This document shows, piece after piece, positions 50,561 to 59,202 of a DNA stretch of 64,000 nt. Each line of letters opens with the position of its first letter. Position 1 is the stretch's first letter. Origin of the DNA: Lachnospiraceae bacterium UBA4364. GTDB taxonomy: Bacteria > Bacillota > Clostridia > Lachnospirales > Lachnospiraceae. A program made the translations under genes and the position numbers. The stretch is from assembly GCA_002393955.1 (NCBI GenBank), contig DGSK01000005.1, forward strand, positions 3,834 through 67,833, read 5' to 3'. Below the pieces are notes generated by a model. The model searched no databases, was not told the DNA's origin, and worked only from the letters and a program-made list of their open reading frames with translations.

Positions 50561-51778
50561 TCATCTGTTCCATACAAGATCCAGATCAACTCTCGTATTT
50601 ATCCCATCAATCGTTCCCGACGATGTATACTGCCAAAGTGCGAAATCACCGGTATACAACGGCGTCTTCCTGTATTCCGCAAGCCAGTGGGTTATATCAT
50701 TTAACTCACTGTCATTGAGTTTATTGTAATACCACGACCGACAGGTATATACGCCGCCATGGTACCCCGCATTATCTACAGTCTGGCAGAATGCCCTGCA
50801 GACCGCAGTCCTGGTGGCGTTGTCCAGGGAGTCTGCACGTCCGCCGCTGGACTCCACATCTATAAAGATAGGAAATTCTATCTTCTGCCCCTGAAGAAGG
50901 GAAACTGCCATGGATGCCTCCTCCACAGCTTCCACCTCATTTACGGCCTGGGAGAAGAAATAGAGACCTACATCTATTCCGGCCGCCTTTGCTCCCGCAA
51001 GGTTCTTCTCAAAGTAAGGATCCACCACCAGGCTCCCGCTGGAAGATCCTCTGTAACCGCAGCGTATGATGGCAAACTCAACACCTGATGCCGCCACCTT
51101 TTCCCAGGCTATATCTTTCTGCCACTTGGAAACATCTATGCCGAATACGGCATCCGACCCTTCCCACCTGGTACGGACTTCCGTATCATCCACGTCCTCT
51201 ATCTCATTCTGCTCTTCCGTATCTTCCACGGAAGCGTCTATCTCGCTTTCATCATGCATAAGTGAGCGGATATCGTCTATCACTTCATACTCTATCTGAT
51301 CCTTCACCGCTACACGCATAGGCTCATCAGGGATTATGTAGCCGTCAACAGGCTGCAGTGTCACGAAATAGTCTCCGGCCTTTATCTCAGGAACATATAT
51401 CATTCCGTCCTGATCCAGATCCTTATATTCCCCTATGCCATCTATACTGACATAAAAAGACTGACCTGTCACCGGGTTTCCCCTGGAATCAGTAACAGTC
51501 AGTCTGATATCCTGCATCACACTGTATCCCTGCAGATACAGCCTCGGCACAGATTCCGTCTGTGACTGATCGGATCCCGTTACCGGATCCGGATCAAAAA
51601 AGTTTTCATCCTTTAAAAAGTCCCTGTAACCGTCATCCTCTTCCACGGCTTCCTGTACATTTGCAGGATGCCCGTCAGACGGTGTCGCCGGCTTATTCGT
51701 GTACCACACCAGCGCAAAAGCAAAGAGCACGACACTCACTGCTGCCACGATGGCAAAGAACTTCACCTTAGAGTCCAT
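50561..51778 (-). CDS. Membrane-anchored GH25 lysozyme
   Basis: N-acetylmuramidase of 405 residues. A signal anchor (FFAIVAAVSVVLFAFALVWY, residues 7-26) leads outside. A beta-rich module near 75-165 (YSVMQDIRLTVTDSRGNPVTGQ, YVPEIKAGDYFVTLQPVDGYIIPDEP) precedes the GH25 domain near 210-405: FGIDVSKWQ and FIDVESSGG (DxE) are the active-site motifs. The module is shared with the larger GH25 protein next door. The ATG 51778 follows GAGG; it overlaps rfbA by 11 bases. GH25 activity inside an export locus suggests local opening of peptidoglycan; this is inference. Confidence 0.9.
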   Translation of the reverse strand: MDSKVKFFAIVAAVSVVLFAFALVWYTNKPATPSDGHPANVQEAVEEDDGYRDFLKDENFFDPDPVTGSDQSQTESVPRLYLQGYSVMQDIRLTVTDSRGNPVTGQSFYVSIDGIGEYKDLDQDGMIYVPEIKAGDYFVTLQPVDGYIIPDEPMRVAVKDQIEYEVIDDIRSLMHDESEIDASVEDTEEQNEIEDVDDTEVRTRWEGSDAVFGIDVSKWQKDIAWEKVAASGVEFAIIRCGYRGSSSGSLVVDPYFEKNLAGAKAAGIDVGLYFFSQAVNEVEAVEEASMAVSLLQGQKIEFPIFIDVESSGGRADSLDNATRTAVCRAFCQTVDNAGYHGGVYTCRSWYYNKLNDSELNDITHWLAEYRKTPLYTGDFALWQYTSSGTIDGINTRVDLDLVWNR

Positions 51779-52637
51779 TAGCAACCTCGGTCAGATATTT
51801 GCCATATGCGGTCTTCATCAGAGGCTCGGCAAGCTTTAACAGCTGTTCCTTTGTGATAAAGCCTCTCTTGAATGCGATCTCTTCTATGCAGGAAATATAC
51901 AAGCCCTGCCTTTTCTGGAATGCTGCCACGAAATCCGCAGCATCAAGCAGCGCATCATGGTTTCCCGTATCCAGCCATGCGAAGCCTCGTCCCAAGGGCT
52001 CTACCCGGAGGGTTCCCCGATTTAAATATTCATTATTGATGCTGGTTATCTCTATCTCGCCTCTTGCGGAGGGCTTTACATTCCTGGCGATTTCTACAAC
52101 ATCATTATCATAGAAATACAATCCCGGTACAGCATAATTGCTCTTGGGATTCTCCGGCTTTTCCTCAATTGAAACAGCCATTCCATTCTCATCAAACTCT
52201 ACCACTCCGTATTCCCTGGGATCACGCACATAGTATCCGAATATGGTAGCGCCCTTATCCCTGGAAGCCACTTCTCTTAAAAGCTTTGAAAAGCTCTGAC
52301 CATAGAAAATATTATCTCCAAGTATCAGACATACACTGTCATCGCCTATGAAATCAGCACCGATTATAAAGGCATCGGCCAGCCCCCTGGGGGTTTCCTG
52401 TACAGCGTATTCAAAACGCATCCCTAACTGCGAACCGTCTGATAAAAGCTCCTTAAACACAGGCAGATCCCTGGGGGTGGAGATTATCATAACTTCCCTG
52501 ATACCGGCGAGCATCAGGATAGAAAGAGGATAATATATCATGGGCTTATCATAAACAGGCATTATCTGTTTTGACACAGCCTTTGTTAGCGGATAGAGTC
52601 TGGTGCCGGATCCGCCGGCAAGTATTATTCCCTTCAT
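51768..52637 (-). CDS. rfbA: Glucose-1-phosphate thymidylyltransferase
   Basis: Makes dTDP-glucose from dTTP and glucose 1-phosphate, the first step of rhamnose and Fuc4N pathways. The 289 residues open KGIILAGGSGTRLYPLTKAVSKQIMPVYDKPMI, the nucleotide site. GDNIFYG carries the metal-binding Asp and LDTGNHDALLDA is typical of the short RmlA branch. Of two adjacent ATGs (52640 and 52637) I prefer the second for its 6-base distance from GGAGG. It has its own extended -10 promoter. Confidence 0.97.
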   Translation of the reverse strand: MKGIILAGGSGTRLYPLTKAVSKQIMPVYDKPMIYYPLSILMLAGIREVMIISTPRDLPVFKELLSDGSQLGMRFEYAVQETPRGLADAFIIGADFIGDDSVCLILGDNIFYGQSFSKLLREVASRDKGATIFGYYVRDPREYGVVEFDENGMAVSIEEKPENPKSNYAVPGLYFYDNDVVEIARNVKPSARGEIEITSINNEYLNRGTLRVEPLGRGFAWLDTGNHDALLDAADFVAAFQKRQGLYISCIEEIAFKRGFITKEQLLKLAEPLMKTAYGKYLTEVANGL

Positions 52638-52658
52638 CATTCACCTCCGTGTACGGTC

Positions 52659-52667
52659 ATTTTATCA
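52659..52667 (-). promoter_or_regulatory. Extended -10 promoter of rfbA
   Basis: Minus-strand TGATAAAAT about 22 bases before the rfbA start with RBS GGAGG between. The rest of the gap (52668-52863) holds no gene; a weak AACCGA/TCGGTT hairpin just after rfbB at about 52841-52861 lacks a T-run. Confidence 0.55.
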
Positions 52668-52863
52668 GTAACAACACTTCCCACTTACTATACACCAATA
52701 TATAATTTAAACGAATTAGGTATTTGCAGCTTTCATGACATACAAAACCTTATTTGCAAGTATCATCTGCCATGAAACCACTCAGGACATCCCGAAACAT
52801 TTACTGTCACGAGCAAACTGTAAATTCACCCGGAAGAACCGACAGATTCTTTCGGTTACCATA

Positions 52864-53958
52864 TTATACGTTATACATAGTCTCATAGTACTTCATGTAA
52901 TCGCCGCTGGTGACATTCTTCATCCAGTCTTCATGCTCAAAATACCACTTTATGGTGAGCTTTATGCCATCCTTGAACATGGTCTCAGGCTCCCAGCCTA
53001 TCTCCGATTTTATCTTGTCCGGAGCAATGGCATACCTTCTGTCATGCCCCTTACGGTCCTCCACATATGTAATGAGGTCCTCTGAAACATTTGCCTTCCT
53101 GGGATCGGAATCCGGAAGCATTTCCCTTAAGGTCTCAAGTATTATCTTTATTATCTCTATATTCTGCTTCTCATTGTGGCCGCCTACATTGTATGTCTCG
53201 AAAAGCTTTCCCTTCTCCTGTACCATATCGATAGCCTTGGCATGATCCCGGACATACAGCCAGTCACGGACATTCTTTCCGTCACCATAAACAGGGAGCT
53301 TCTTGCCCTGAAGCGCATTATTGATAATAAGCGGGATAAGCTTCTCCGGGAACTGGTAAGGTCCATAGTTATTGGAGCAGTTTGTTATATTGGCCGGGAA
53401 ATGATATGTATCCATATATGCCCTTACCAGCATATCGGATCCTGCCTTGCTTGCTGAGTACGGAGAATGCGGCGAGTACGGAGTAGTCTCATAAAAATAA
53501 CCGTCCCCCTCGGGAAGTGAACCATAAACCTCATCAGTTGAAACATGAAGGAATTTCTTATCAGGCTTGTAATTTCCCAAAGGATCCGGGCCCTCCGGGA
53601 GTTCCCACGCTTCCTTGGCACATCCGAGCATTACACCTGTTCCGTATACATTGGTCTTGATAAAAAGCTCAGGATCCTTAATGCTCCTGTCCACATGGCT
53701 CTCAGCAGCAAAGTGTACCACTCTGTCTATGTCATTTTCCGCAAAGATCTTTGATACGGCTTTCTTATCAGTTATATCTGCCTTTATAAATGTATAATTA
53801 GATCTGGACTCAATGTCTTTCAGATTTTCCGGATTGCCGGCGTAGGTCAGGGCATCCAGATTGATGATACGGATATCATCACCGTATTTTTCAAACATGT
53901 AATGAATGTAATTTGATCCGATAAATCCGGCACCGCCTGTCACAAGATAAGTCTTCAT
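52864..53958 (-). CDS. rfbB: dTDP-glucose 4,6-dehydratase
   Basis: Second enzyme of dTDP-rhamnose synthesis and source of dTDP-4-keto-6-deoxyglucose for the RffA-type aminotransferase. The 364 residues show VTGGAGFIGSNYIHY, HFAAESHVDRSI, VSTDEVYGSLP (T-D-E catalytic triad region), and SPYSASKAGSD with YxxxK. RBS GGAG precedes the ATG at 53958; a TTG at 53967 is less likely. Its gene follows the large GH25 gene by 22 bases, so they are probably co-transcribed. Confidence 0.97.
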   Translation of the reverse strand: MKTYLVTGGAGFIGSNYIHYMFEKYGDDIRIINLDALTYAGNPENLKDIESRSNYTFIKADITDKKAVSKIFAENDIDRVVHFAAESHVDRSIKDPELFIKTNVYGTGVMLGCAKEAWELPEGPDPLGNYKPDKKFLHVSTDEVYGSLPEGDGYFYETTPYSPHSPYSASKAGSDMLVRAYMDTYHFPANITNCSNNYGPYQFPEKLIPLIINNALQGKKLPVYGDGKNVRDWLYVRDHAKAIDMVQEKGKLFETYNVGGHNEKQNIEIIKIILETLREMLPDSDPRKANVSEDLITYVEDRKGHDRRYAIAPDKIKSEIGWEPETMFKDGIKLTIKWYFEHEDWMKNVTSGDYMKYYETMYNV

Positions 53959-53979
53959 CTGCTGCAAATCTCCTTCTTT

Positions 53980-56900
53980 TTAATATCCTAAATAACTGAT
54001 GTTCATATCCACATTGCCCTTTATTCCGTCCACTGAACCCTTAGCCGTATGCTGCCAGAGATCATACTTTCCGCTGAAGGTAGGCTTAGATGCATATTGG
54101 GCAAGCCAGATCTTGTATCCGCTCAATGAACCGAAATTAACATTATTATTATACCACGCCTTTGATGCATATACACCGGGAGTATATCCGCCGCTCCTTA
54201 TTGTCTCACAGAAGGCCCTGCAGACCGCAGTCCTCTGCTCTGCGCTTATACTGTCGGCTCTTCCGCCACAAGCCTCCGTATCGATGAATACCGGATATCC
54301 TATACCCATTCCCTTTATAAGAGAAAGCGTCATTGAGGCTTCTTCCACGGCTTCCACTTCATTTATGGCCTGAGTAAAGAAATAAACTCCCACCTTAAGT
54401 CCTGCTGCCCTGGCTCCCTGGACATTGCTCTTAAATTTCGGATCGGTTACCAGTACTCCGGAGGAGGATCCCCTGTATCCGCAGCGTACTATTACGAAAC
54501 TGACGCCGGAATCCTTTACTGCATTCCAGTCTATGGTACCGTTCCATTTCGATACATCTATTCCGATGGAACCGTTCTTATCAACAGAAAGAATACCCTC
54601 GTCATTAAACTTGTACTCTACCCCCTGTATGATCTGTGTGCCGGTAACCTTATTGCCGTTCTTGTCATAGTAATAAACGTTACCGTTTATGGTCTGCCAT
54701 CCCTTATAGATGTAAGCATCTTCATTCTTAATATAGAACTTTTCAGCGGTGTAATAATCCGCTACAACAGCTTCCCTGTACTTGCCATCTTCCTTTACGT
54801 ATATCTGGTTACCCTTACTGTCCTTAAGAAGTGTCTTCTTATCGTCCATCCCCTTGGGTGTAGGCGTAGGAGTGGCTGTGACACTGGCACTGGGACTGGC
54901 ACTTGGCGTAGCTGTTACCGAGGCTGAAGCCGAAGCAGATGCCGACGGTGTCGCAGTAACAGTAGCTGTGGCCTTCGGTGTAGCTGTTGCCGTAGGAGTA
55001 GGTGTCGCAGTGGCCTTCGGGGTAGGCGTAGGAGTTGGAGTGGGTGTGGGCGCAGCCGTAGGCACCGGGGTTGGAGTCGGTGCAGGAGTAGGCGTAGGCG
55101 CCTTGGTAGGCGTCGGCTCAGGCGTACTCGTTGCCGTAGGTGCACTTGTGGCGGTTGCCTCAGGGGTGCTCGTTGCTGCGGGTTCCTCTGTGGGATTTTC
55201 AGTGGCAACGGTAGTAGGATCACCTTCAGAGGTCCTGACTACTGTTCCCATCACATATTTTTCACCACAGGCTGAATCAGCCGCCATTGCAGGAAGCGTA
55301 ACATAAGCTGTATTCATTGCGGTGCCGGCAGGATCGGGTATATCTTCCTTGCTTATTTTTTCATACTCGTCCGCACCGGTCTTTACGCTTCGGCTGGACT
55401 CTACATATTCCACAGTATCAGTAACTGTCGGAGCTTCCTCAACAACCGGAGGTGCAGTGTTTTCCTTATCCTCGACAGCAACATTGACCTCGGCTTCCGT
55501 TTTTATCTCCTGGGTAACATCGATCTGTTCATATACGATCTTATCTTCCACATGGACCTTTGTGTCATAATCCGCAAAAACAAGACCGTCTACGGGATCT
55601 ATTTCCACAGTGTAGTCGCCGCTTTCAACATTGGTCTCATAAATGATGCCATCCAGATCGGAGTCCTTGAATACAGTCTCCTTATCATTCCTGTCCGTCA
55701 GATGTACCGTGAATTCCGTATCCGTAACAAGCCGGTCTGTCTCATCATTGATAAATTTTATCTTGAGATCCTTTTCAAGCGAAGTAAAGGTTACTTTTAC
55801 TTTCGTACCATCCTCTTCGTCATCTTCTTCGGCCTGATCATCCTCTTCCTCCTGCTGTTCCTCTTCGGCCTCAGCCGCCAGCTTGGCTGCAAGTTTTGAG
55901 TCAGCCACCGCCATAAGCCCTGCCTCACCGGCTACGGAAACATTTCCTAACATTGCCCCCGTATCGGCGATCTGCTTTGACAACTTCTTCTGATTCCTTC
56001 CGGAATTGATGGAAAAGCAAACAACCAGACACAGCAGAAGCAGAACAACCGCCGCAACGATAGACGCGATCTGCTGAGTCTTCTTGTCATGCATCAGCTT
56101 ATCAGCAATAAAAGTGACCTTTTCCTTGAAGTCCTTTTCTTTAAAGGGCTTCTCTACGACACCGTTTTTGTTCTTTTTTACAGCCGTATCGGTCTTTTTC
56201 TTTGATGTTTTTACTTTCTCTTTATCTTTCTTTCTTTTGTTATCGGCAGGCTTTTTTTTCTTTTTGCTGTCTTTTATTTTTGCATCAGCTTTTTTCTCTG
56301 CCTTATCAGTCTTTTCCTGACGTGTCCTCTTCCTGCTGACAGGAGCATCATCTATTTCTACATATGAAAGTTCATCGTCATCTTCCCCGTAATCATCAGC
56401 TTCGTCATCATACTCATCATCATTTTCTTCAAAGTCATCGGATTCGACTTCGTACTCATCCGGATCCTCATCGCTCTCCTCACCATCATACGAGACTTCA
56501 TCCCCGTCAGGCTCTATATCACCATCATCAGATTCGTCATACTCTTCCTCCGGTTCTTCATCACCTCTTCTGTCACTTTCCTCATAGTCAGACGCATCTG
56601 CTTCGTCTTCCCGGTCTTCAGAGCCATCATTATCATCATAGCCATCGTTCCCGAACTCATCATCTATTTCGGGCAGTTCATCAATTTCGGGATCATCTTC
56701 CGGATCATACTCATCATCAAAAACTTCCGGCTCATCATACTTATCCAGGTCTGCAAATTCATCAATATCCTGCTCAGTCCTGCGTACTCTTCTGGCTTTG
56801 CGACTTTTTTTCGAAGATTCCCTCTTTACAGAGGACGCTCCATCCTGACCATCCTCTGTAACTATATCATCCACAAAAACATCCTCCAGGATCTCCCCCT

Positions 56901-57183
56901 GGAACACCTCGCTGCCGGCGTGTTCTTCATCTGTACCGCTATTCTCAAATGCTTCTACATGGCTGTCATATTCCGGTTCTTCCTCCGCATCATCGTAGTC
57001 ACAGGAACTATCGTCTCCGTTTTCGGCATAATCCTCATCCAGGAAATCCTCATCGTTTAAAGGTTCGGGCTCCCTGTCATAACGCTCATCGGAGACCATG
57101 CGCTCAAGAACGCCGGTATCGTCGATATCTATGAATTCAATTTTATCCTTATTCCTATTATTATTCCTATTATTCTTACCCAT
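53980..57183 (-). CDS. Giant GH25 protein with acidic cytoplasmic domain
   Basis: A 1067-residue type II membrane protein. Residues 1-290 are strikingly rich in Asp/Glu and predicted intracellular. A Lys-rich stretch (about 295-360) precedes the membrane segment near 369-391 (IASIVAAVVLLLLCLVVCF). Outside lie a beta-rich module near 470-575, also in the smaller GH25 protein, a Pro/Thr/Ala/Ser linker near 662-778, a short choline-binding-like repeat pair near 810-865 (YKGWQTINGNVYYYDKNGN), and a GH25 domain near 868-1067 with GIDVSKWNG and FIDTEACGG. The acidic domain has no known counterpart I recognise. The ATG is 8 bases after an extended -10, with no Shine-Dalgarno. Confidence 0.88.
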   Translation of the reverse strand: MGKNNRNNNRNKDKIEFIDIDDTGVLERMVSDERYDREPEPLNDEDFLDEDYAENGDDSSCDYDDAEEEPEYDSHVEAFENSGTDEEHAGSEVFQGEILEDVFVDDIVTEDGQDGASSVKRESSKKSRKARRVRRTEQDIDEFADLDKYDEPEVFDDEYDPEDDPEIDELPEIDDEFGNDGYDDNDGSEDREDEADASDYEESDRRGDEEPEEEYDESDDGDIEPDGDEVSYDGEESDEDPDEYEVESDDFEENDDEYDDEADDYGEDDDELSYVEIDDAPVSRKRTRQEKTDKAEKKADAKIKDSKKKKKPADNKRKKDKEKVKTSKKKTDTAVKKNKNGVVEKPFKEKDFKEKVTFIADKLMHDKKTQQIASIVAAVVLLLLCLVVCFSINSGRNQKKLSKQIADTGAMLGNVSVAGEAGLMAVADSKLAAKLAAEAEEEQQEEEDDQAEEDDEEDGTKVKVTFTSLEKDLKIKFINDETDRLVTDTEFTVHLTDRNDKETVFKDSDLDGIIYETNVESGDYTVEIDPVDGLVFADYDTKVHVEDKIVYEQIDVTQEIKTEAEVNVAVEDKENTAPPVVEEAPTVTDTVEYVESSRSVKTGADEYEKISKEDIPDPAGTAMNTAYVTLPAMAADSACGEKYVMGTVVRTSEGDPTTVATENPTEEPAATSTPEATATSAPTATSTPEPTPTKAPTPTPAPTPTPVPTAAPTPTPTPTPTPKATATPTPTATATPKATATVTATPSASASASASVTATPSASPSASVTATPTPTPKGMDDKKTLLKDSKGNQIYVKEDGKYREAVVADYYTAEKFYIKNEDAYIYKGWQTINGNVYYYDKNGNKVTGTQIIQGVEYKFNDEGILSVDKNGSIGIDVSKWNGTIDWNAVKDSGVSFVIVRCGYRGSSSGVLVTDPKFKSNVQGARAAGLKVGVYFFTQAINEVEAVEEASMTLSLIKGMGIGYPVFIDTEACGGRADSISAEQRTAVCRAFCETIRSGGYTPGVYASKAWYNNNVNFGSLSGYKIWLAQYASKPTFSGKYDLWQHTAKGSVDGIKGNVDMNISYLGY
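54843..55200. repeat. Pro/Thr/Ser/Ala-coding low-complexity repeat
   Basis: Reiterated short units encode PTPT, ATAT and ASAS runs in the linker of the large GH25 protein. The array is imperfect and in frame, so unit number may vary between strains. Confidence 0.85.
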
Positions 57184-57191
57184 AAGATGTT

Positions 57192-57200
57192 ATTTTACCA
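57192..57200 (-). promoter_or_regulatory. Extended -10 promoter of the large GH25 gene, likely leaderless
   Basis: Minus-strand TGGTAAAAT (57200-57192) lies 8 bases before the ATG at 57183, so transcription should begin within one or two bases of the start codon. No Shine-Dalgarno is present between them. Confidence 0.55.
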
Positions 57201-57267
57201 TAGACGGCCTTTTTTTTCCATTTACTCAGGTTTTGTAAGATGTTTATGACGCAGACGGCTTCCCCGG

Positions 57268-58047
57268 TTAATCTGAGCCCACCACCTTGCCGTTGGTCGG
57301 TGCATACTGATATATGCTGTATCCCGAAACTTCTGCCACGCGCCTGAAAGCATAATGTCCGAATGGACGCTTGGGTTTTCTGTCCGACGGGAGCACCAGA
57401 TACTCAGTACCTGTATGAATGCATTCCTGCTCCAGCGCTGAGAAATCCGCTATCTCACTGCTCATAAGCATGAAAAACTGCGCAGGCCGGTCTGATGTCA
57501 CCACGCTGTACCCATACGGCATTACAATATCCGCATCATACTGCCTCACATAGGGAAGAAATTCCTCTGTAAAAGCCACATGGATCACTTTTTCATCGGA
57601 AATATCATGAAGCCTGTCCACAACTTCCACTACCTCTGTCGGCATGCGGTATACATTTGAAAGATTGGTCAGATCGTCATCCTCTATGGATGTGGATATG
57701 AACTCGCCTCCGAAAAAAAGCACCACAAGTACAAGCGTAACACCGCTTAAGGTATGTTCCCTTATAAGCTTGCTGGCCACATAGCCCAGGCCTATTCCTA
57801 TTGGAAGCATCCAGAAAAGCTGCCAATATGTTTCACCATTAATAAACTTTGTGTAGATATAATAGACAGGAGGCAGGAATATTCCCAGCAAAAGTAGCGC
57901 ACTGACGTCCACCAGTATGGTACGTGTTCCTGAATTCTTTTCGGTCACGGCAATATAGATCAGTCCCACGAAAAAGATGATCATTATCACACCGCTTCCA
58001 CTGTACCGGGAGTATGCTGTAAAAATACCATTAAGTATCTCTGCCAT
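57268..58047 (-). CDS. Membrane protein with extracytoplasmic C-terminal domain, unknown function
   Basis: A 259-residue protein with about four membrane segments in the first 120 residues (IMIIFFVGLIYIAVTE, VSALLLLGIFLPPVYYIY, LFWMLPIGIGLGYVASKLI, SGVTLVLVVLFFGGEFIS). A soluble outside domain follows (TEVVEVVDRLHDISDEKVIHV, YVRQYDADIVMPYGYSV). I recall similar unnamed proteins in Lachnospiraceae glycan loci, usually beside the larger membrane protein seen just upstream here. RBS AGAGG precedes the ATG. No enzyme motif is recognised; partnership with the neighbour is inference. Confidence 0.75.
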   Translation of the reverse strand: MAEILNGIFTAYSRYSGSGVIMIIFFVGLIYIAVTEKNSGTRTILVDVSALLLLGIFLPPVYYIYTKFINGETYWQLFWMLPIGIGLGYVASKLIREHTLSGVTLVLVVLFFGGEFISTSIEDDDLTNLSNVYRMPTEVVEVVDRLHDISDEKVIHVAFTEEFLPYVRQYDADIVMPYGYSVVTSDRPAQFFMLMSSEIADFSALEQECIHTGTEYLVLPSDRKPKRPFGHYAFRRVAEVSGYSIYQYAPTNGKVVGSD

Positions 58048-58115
58048 TATGAACCTCTTTCATAACTATTCACGACAGTCTGTGTCACTTGCTGATACAG
58101 CGCATAAAAGCGTGA

Positions 58116-59201
58116 TCATGTCAGGTAAAACATGATGCAGGCCACTCCCGGGATTGCCGAGAAAACCCATTTCAATAACATAACCGGTCTTTTATTCCTT
58201 ACTGCCAGGAGTACGATCAGAACAATTTCCATGAAAAGCATCATAAAAACCGTGACCGTACCTATAAGAGCCGCAGCCGTATTTATTATAAAAAGCATTA
58301 CGCCAAGTCCGTTTAAAGACTCGTGTGCATTATCATCATTTCCGACACTGCAGCGCTGTGATATGGTGCACAGGATCATAAAGGCATATAAAACAAAAAC
58401 GCCGGCGGTTATCCCCTCACTGCTTTCTGCCAGAATCCCCTGAAACACTTCTCTGGTATATTCAGAATATCCGCCCAGCAGGTTTATCATGCTCATTATC
58501 ATCATAAAAACAGGAACTTTCCTTATATTCCCATCAAAAAGCCTTACGGCGATCTCCTTATATATTATGCATGAAACGATGCCAAGAAAAACGGGCATAA
58601 CCGTATGTGCTATGATCAGCACATGAAGTCCGCTTACATTAGAAAGCATGGCAACAAACATAGGATAAGGAGAGACTATGTCCTTTAACAGATGGCCGCC
58701 CGCCATTCCCGTATAAGGATAGACCACATACATTTCACCACCGGATGAGGCAGCGACAGCATCAGCTATCCAGGCCGCATCGTCAGTGTAGGATCTCGCC
58801 GCAAACAATGAAAGAAAAAGCTGCAAGGCAAAAACCACGCCAAAAACCAGCCAGACTGCAGCATCTCCAAGCTTAAATCCTTCAAAAGATGAAAGGCGAA
58901 AATACATAGTTACGGTCCTGGTCGCAAAAGCATATGTGATTATGATAACTGACGCAATACAGAACACCGTCATTACCATCATTACAGTTACGGTCATGAA
59001 AACAAGACTTTTATGCATTAAAATGCAGGGAACCGCACAGACTTCAAAAACAGCGAACATAAGAAACAGTCCGCAAAGATATATCTCCATCAGGGATTTG
59101 TCCCTTCTTTTTATGAATTCAGAAGGAACAATCCCCGAAACAGCCGGAAAGATAACCAGCCATATTATGAGATTTATTATTGTCGCAGGACCTAAAGTCA
59201 A
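58116..59201 (-). CDS. Polytopic membrane protein, possibly DUF6077
   Basis: About 361 residues with 9-10 hydrophobic segments. After the fourth segment there is an outside loop SYTDDAAWIADAVAASSGGEM with an Asp-Asp pair, then DIVSPYPMFVAMLSNVSGLHVLIIAHTVMPVFLGIVS, which fits my memory of DUF6077 proteins in polysaccharide loci. I chose a TTG at 59201: it follows the manC stop directly, and GAGGAG lies about 10 bases upstream within manC. The longer frame to 59243 adds a charged head overlapping manC. Its pair is the next gene, 68 bases downstream. Function is unknown; a GT-C-like role is possible. Confidence 0.65.
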   Translation of the reverse strand: MTLGPATIINLIIWLVIFPAVSGIVPSEFIKRRDKSLMEIYLCGLFLMFAVFEVCAVPCILMHKSLVFMTVTVMMVMTVFCIASVIIITYAFATRTVTMYFRLSSFEGFKLGDAAVWLVFGVVFALQLFLSLFAARSYTDDAAWIADAVAASSGGEMYVVYPYTGMAGGHLLKDIVSPYPMFVAMLSNVSGLHVLIIAHTVMPVFLGIVSCIIYKEIAVRLFDGNIRKVPVFMMIMSMINLLGGYSEYTREVFQGILAESSEGITAGVFVLYAFMILCTISQRCSVGNDDNAHESLNGLGVMLFIINTAAALIGTVTVFMMLFMEIVLIVLLAVRNKRPVMLLKWVFSAIPGVACIMFYLT

Positions 59202-59202
59202 A

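Noticed and set aside
54782..55306. Plus-strand frame rich in Val-Gly repeats opposite the GH25 linker
   Set aside because: It is the antisense reading of the Pro/Thr repeat and has no start signals.
57268..59201. One membrane protein gene split by a frameshift
   Set aside because: Each part has its own start with a Shine-Dalgarno and a sensible end, with 68 bases between them.
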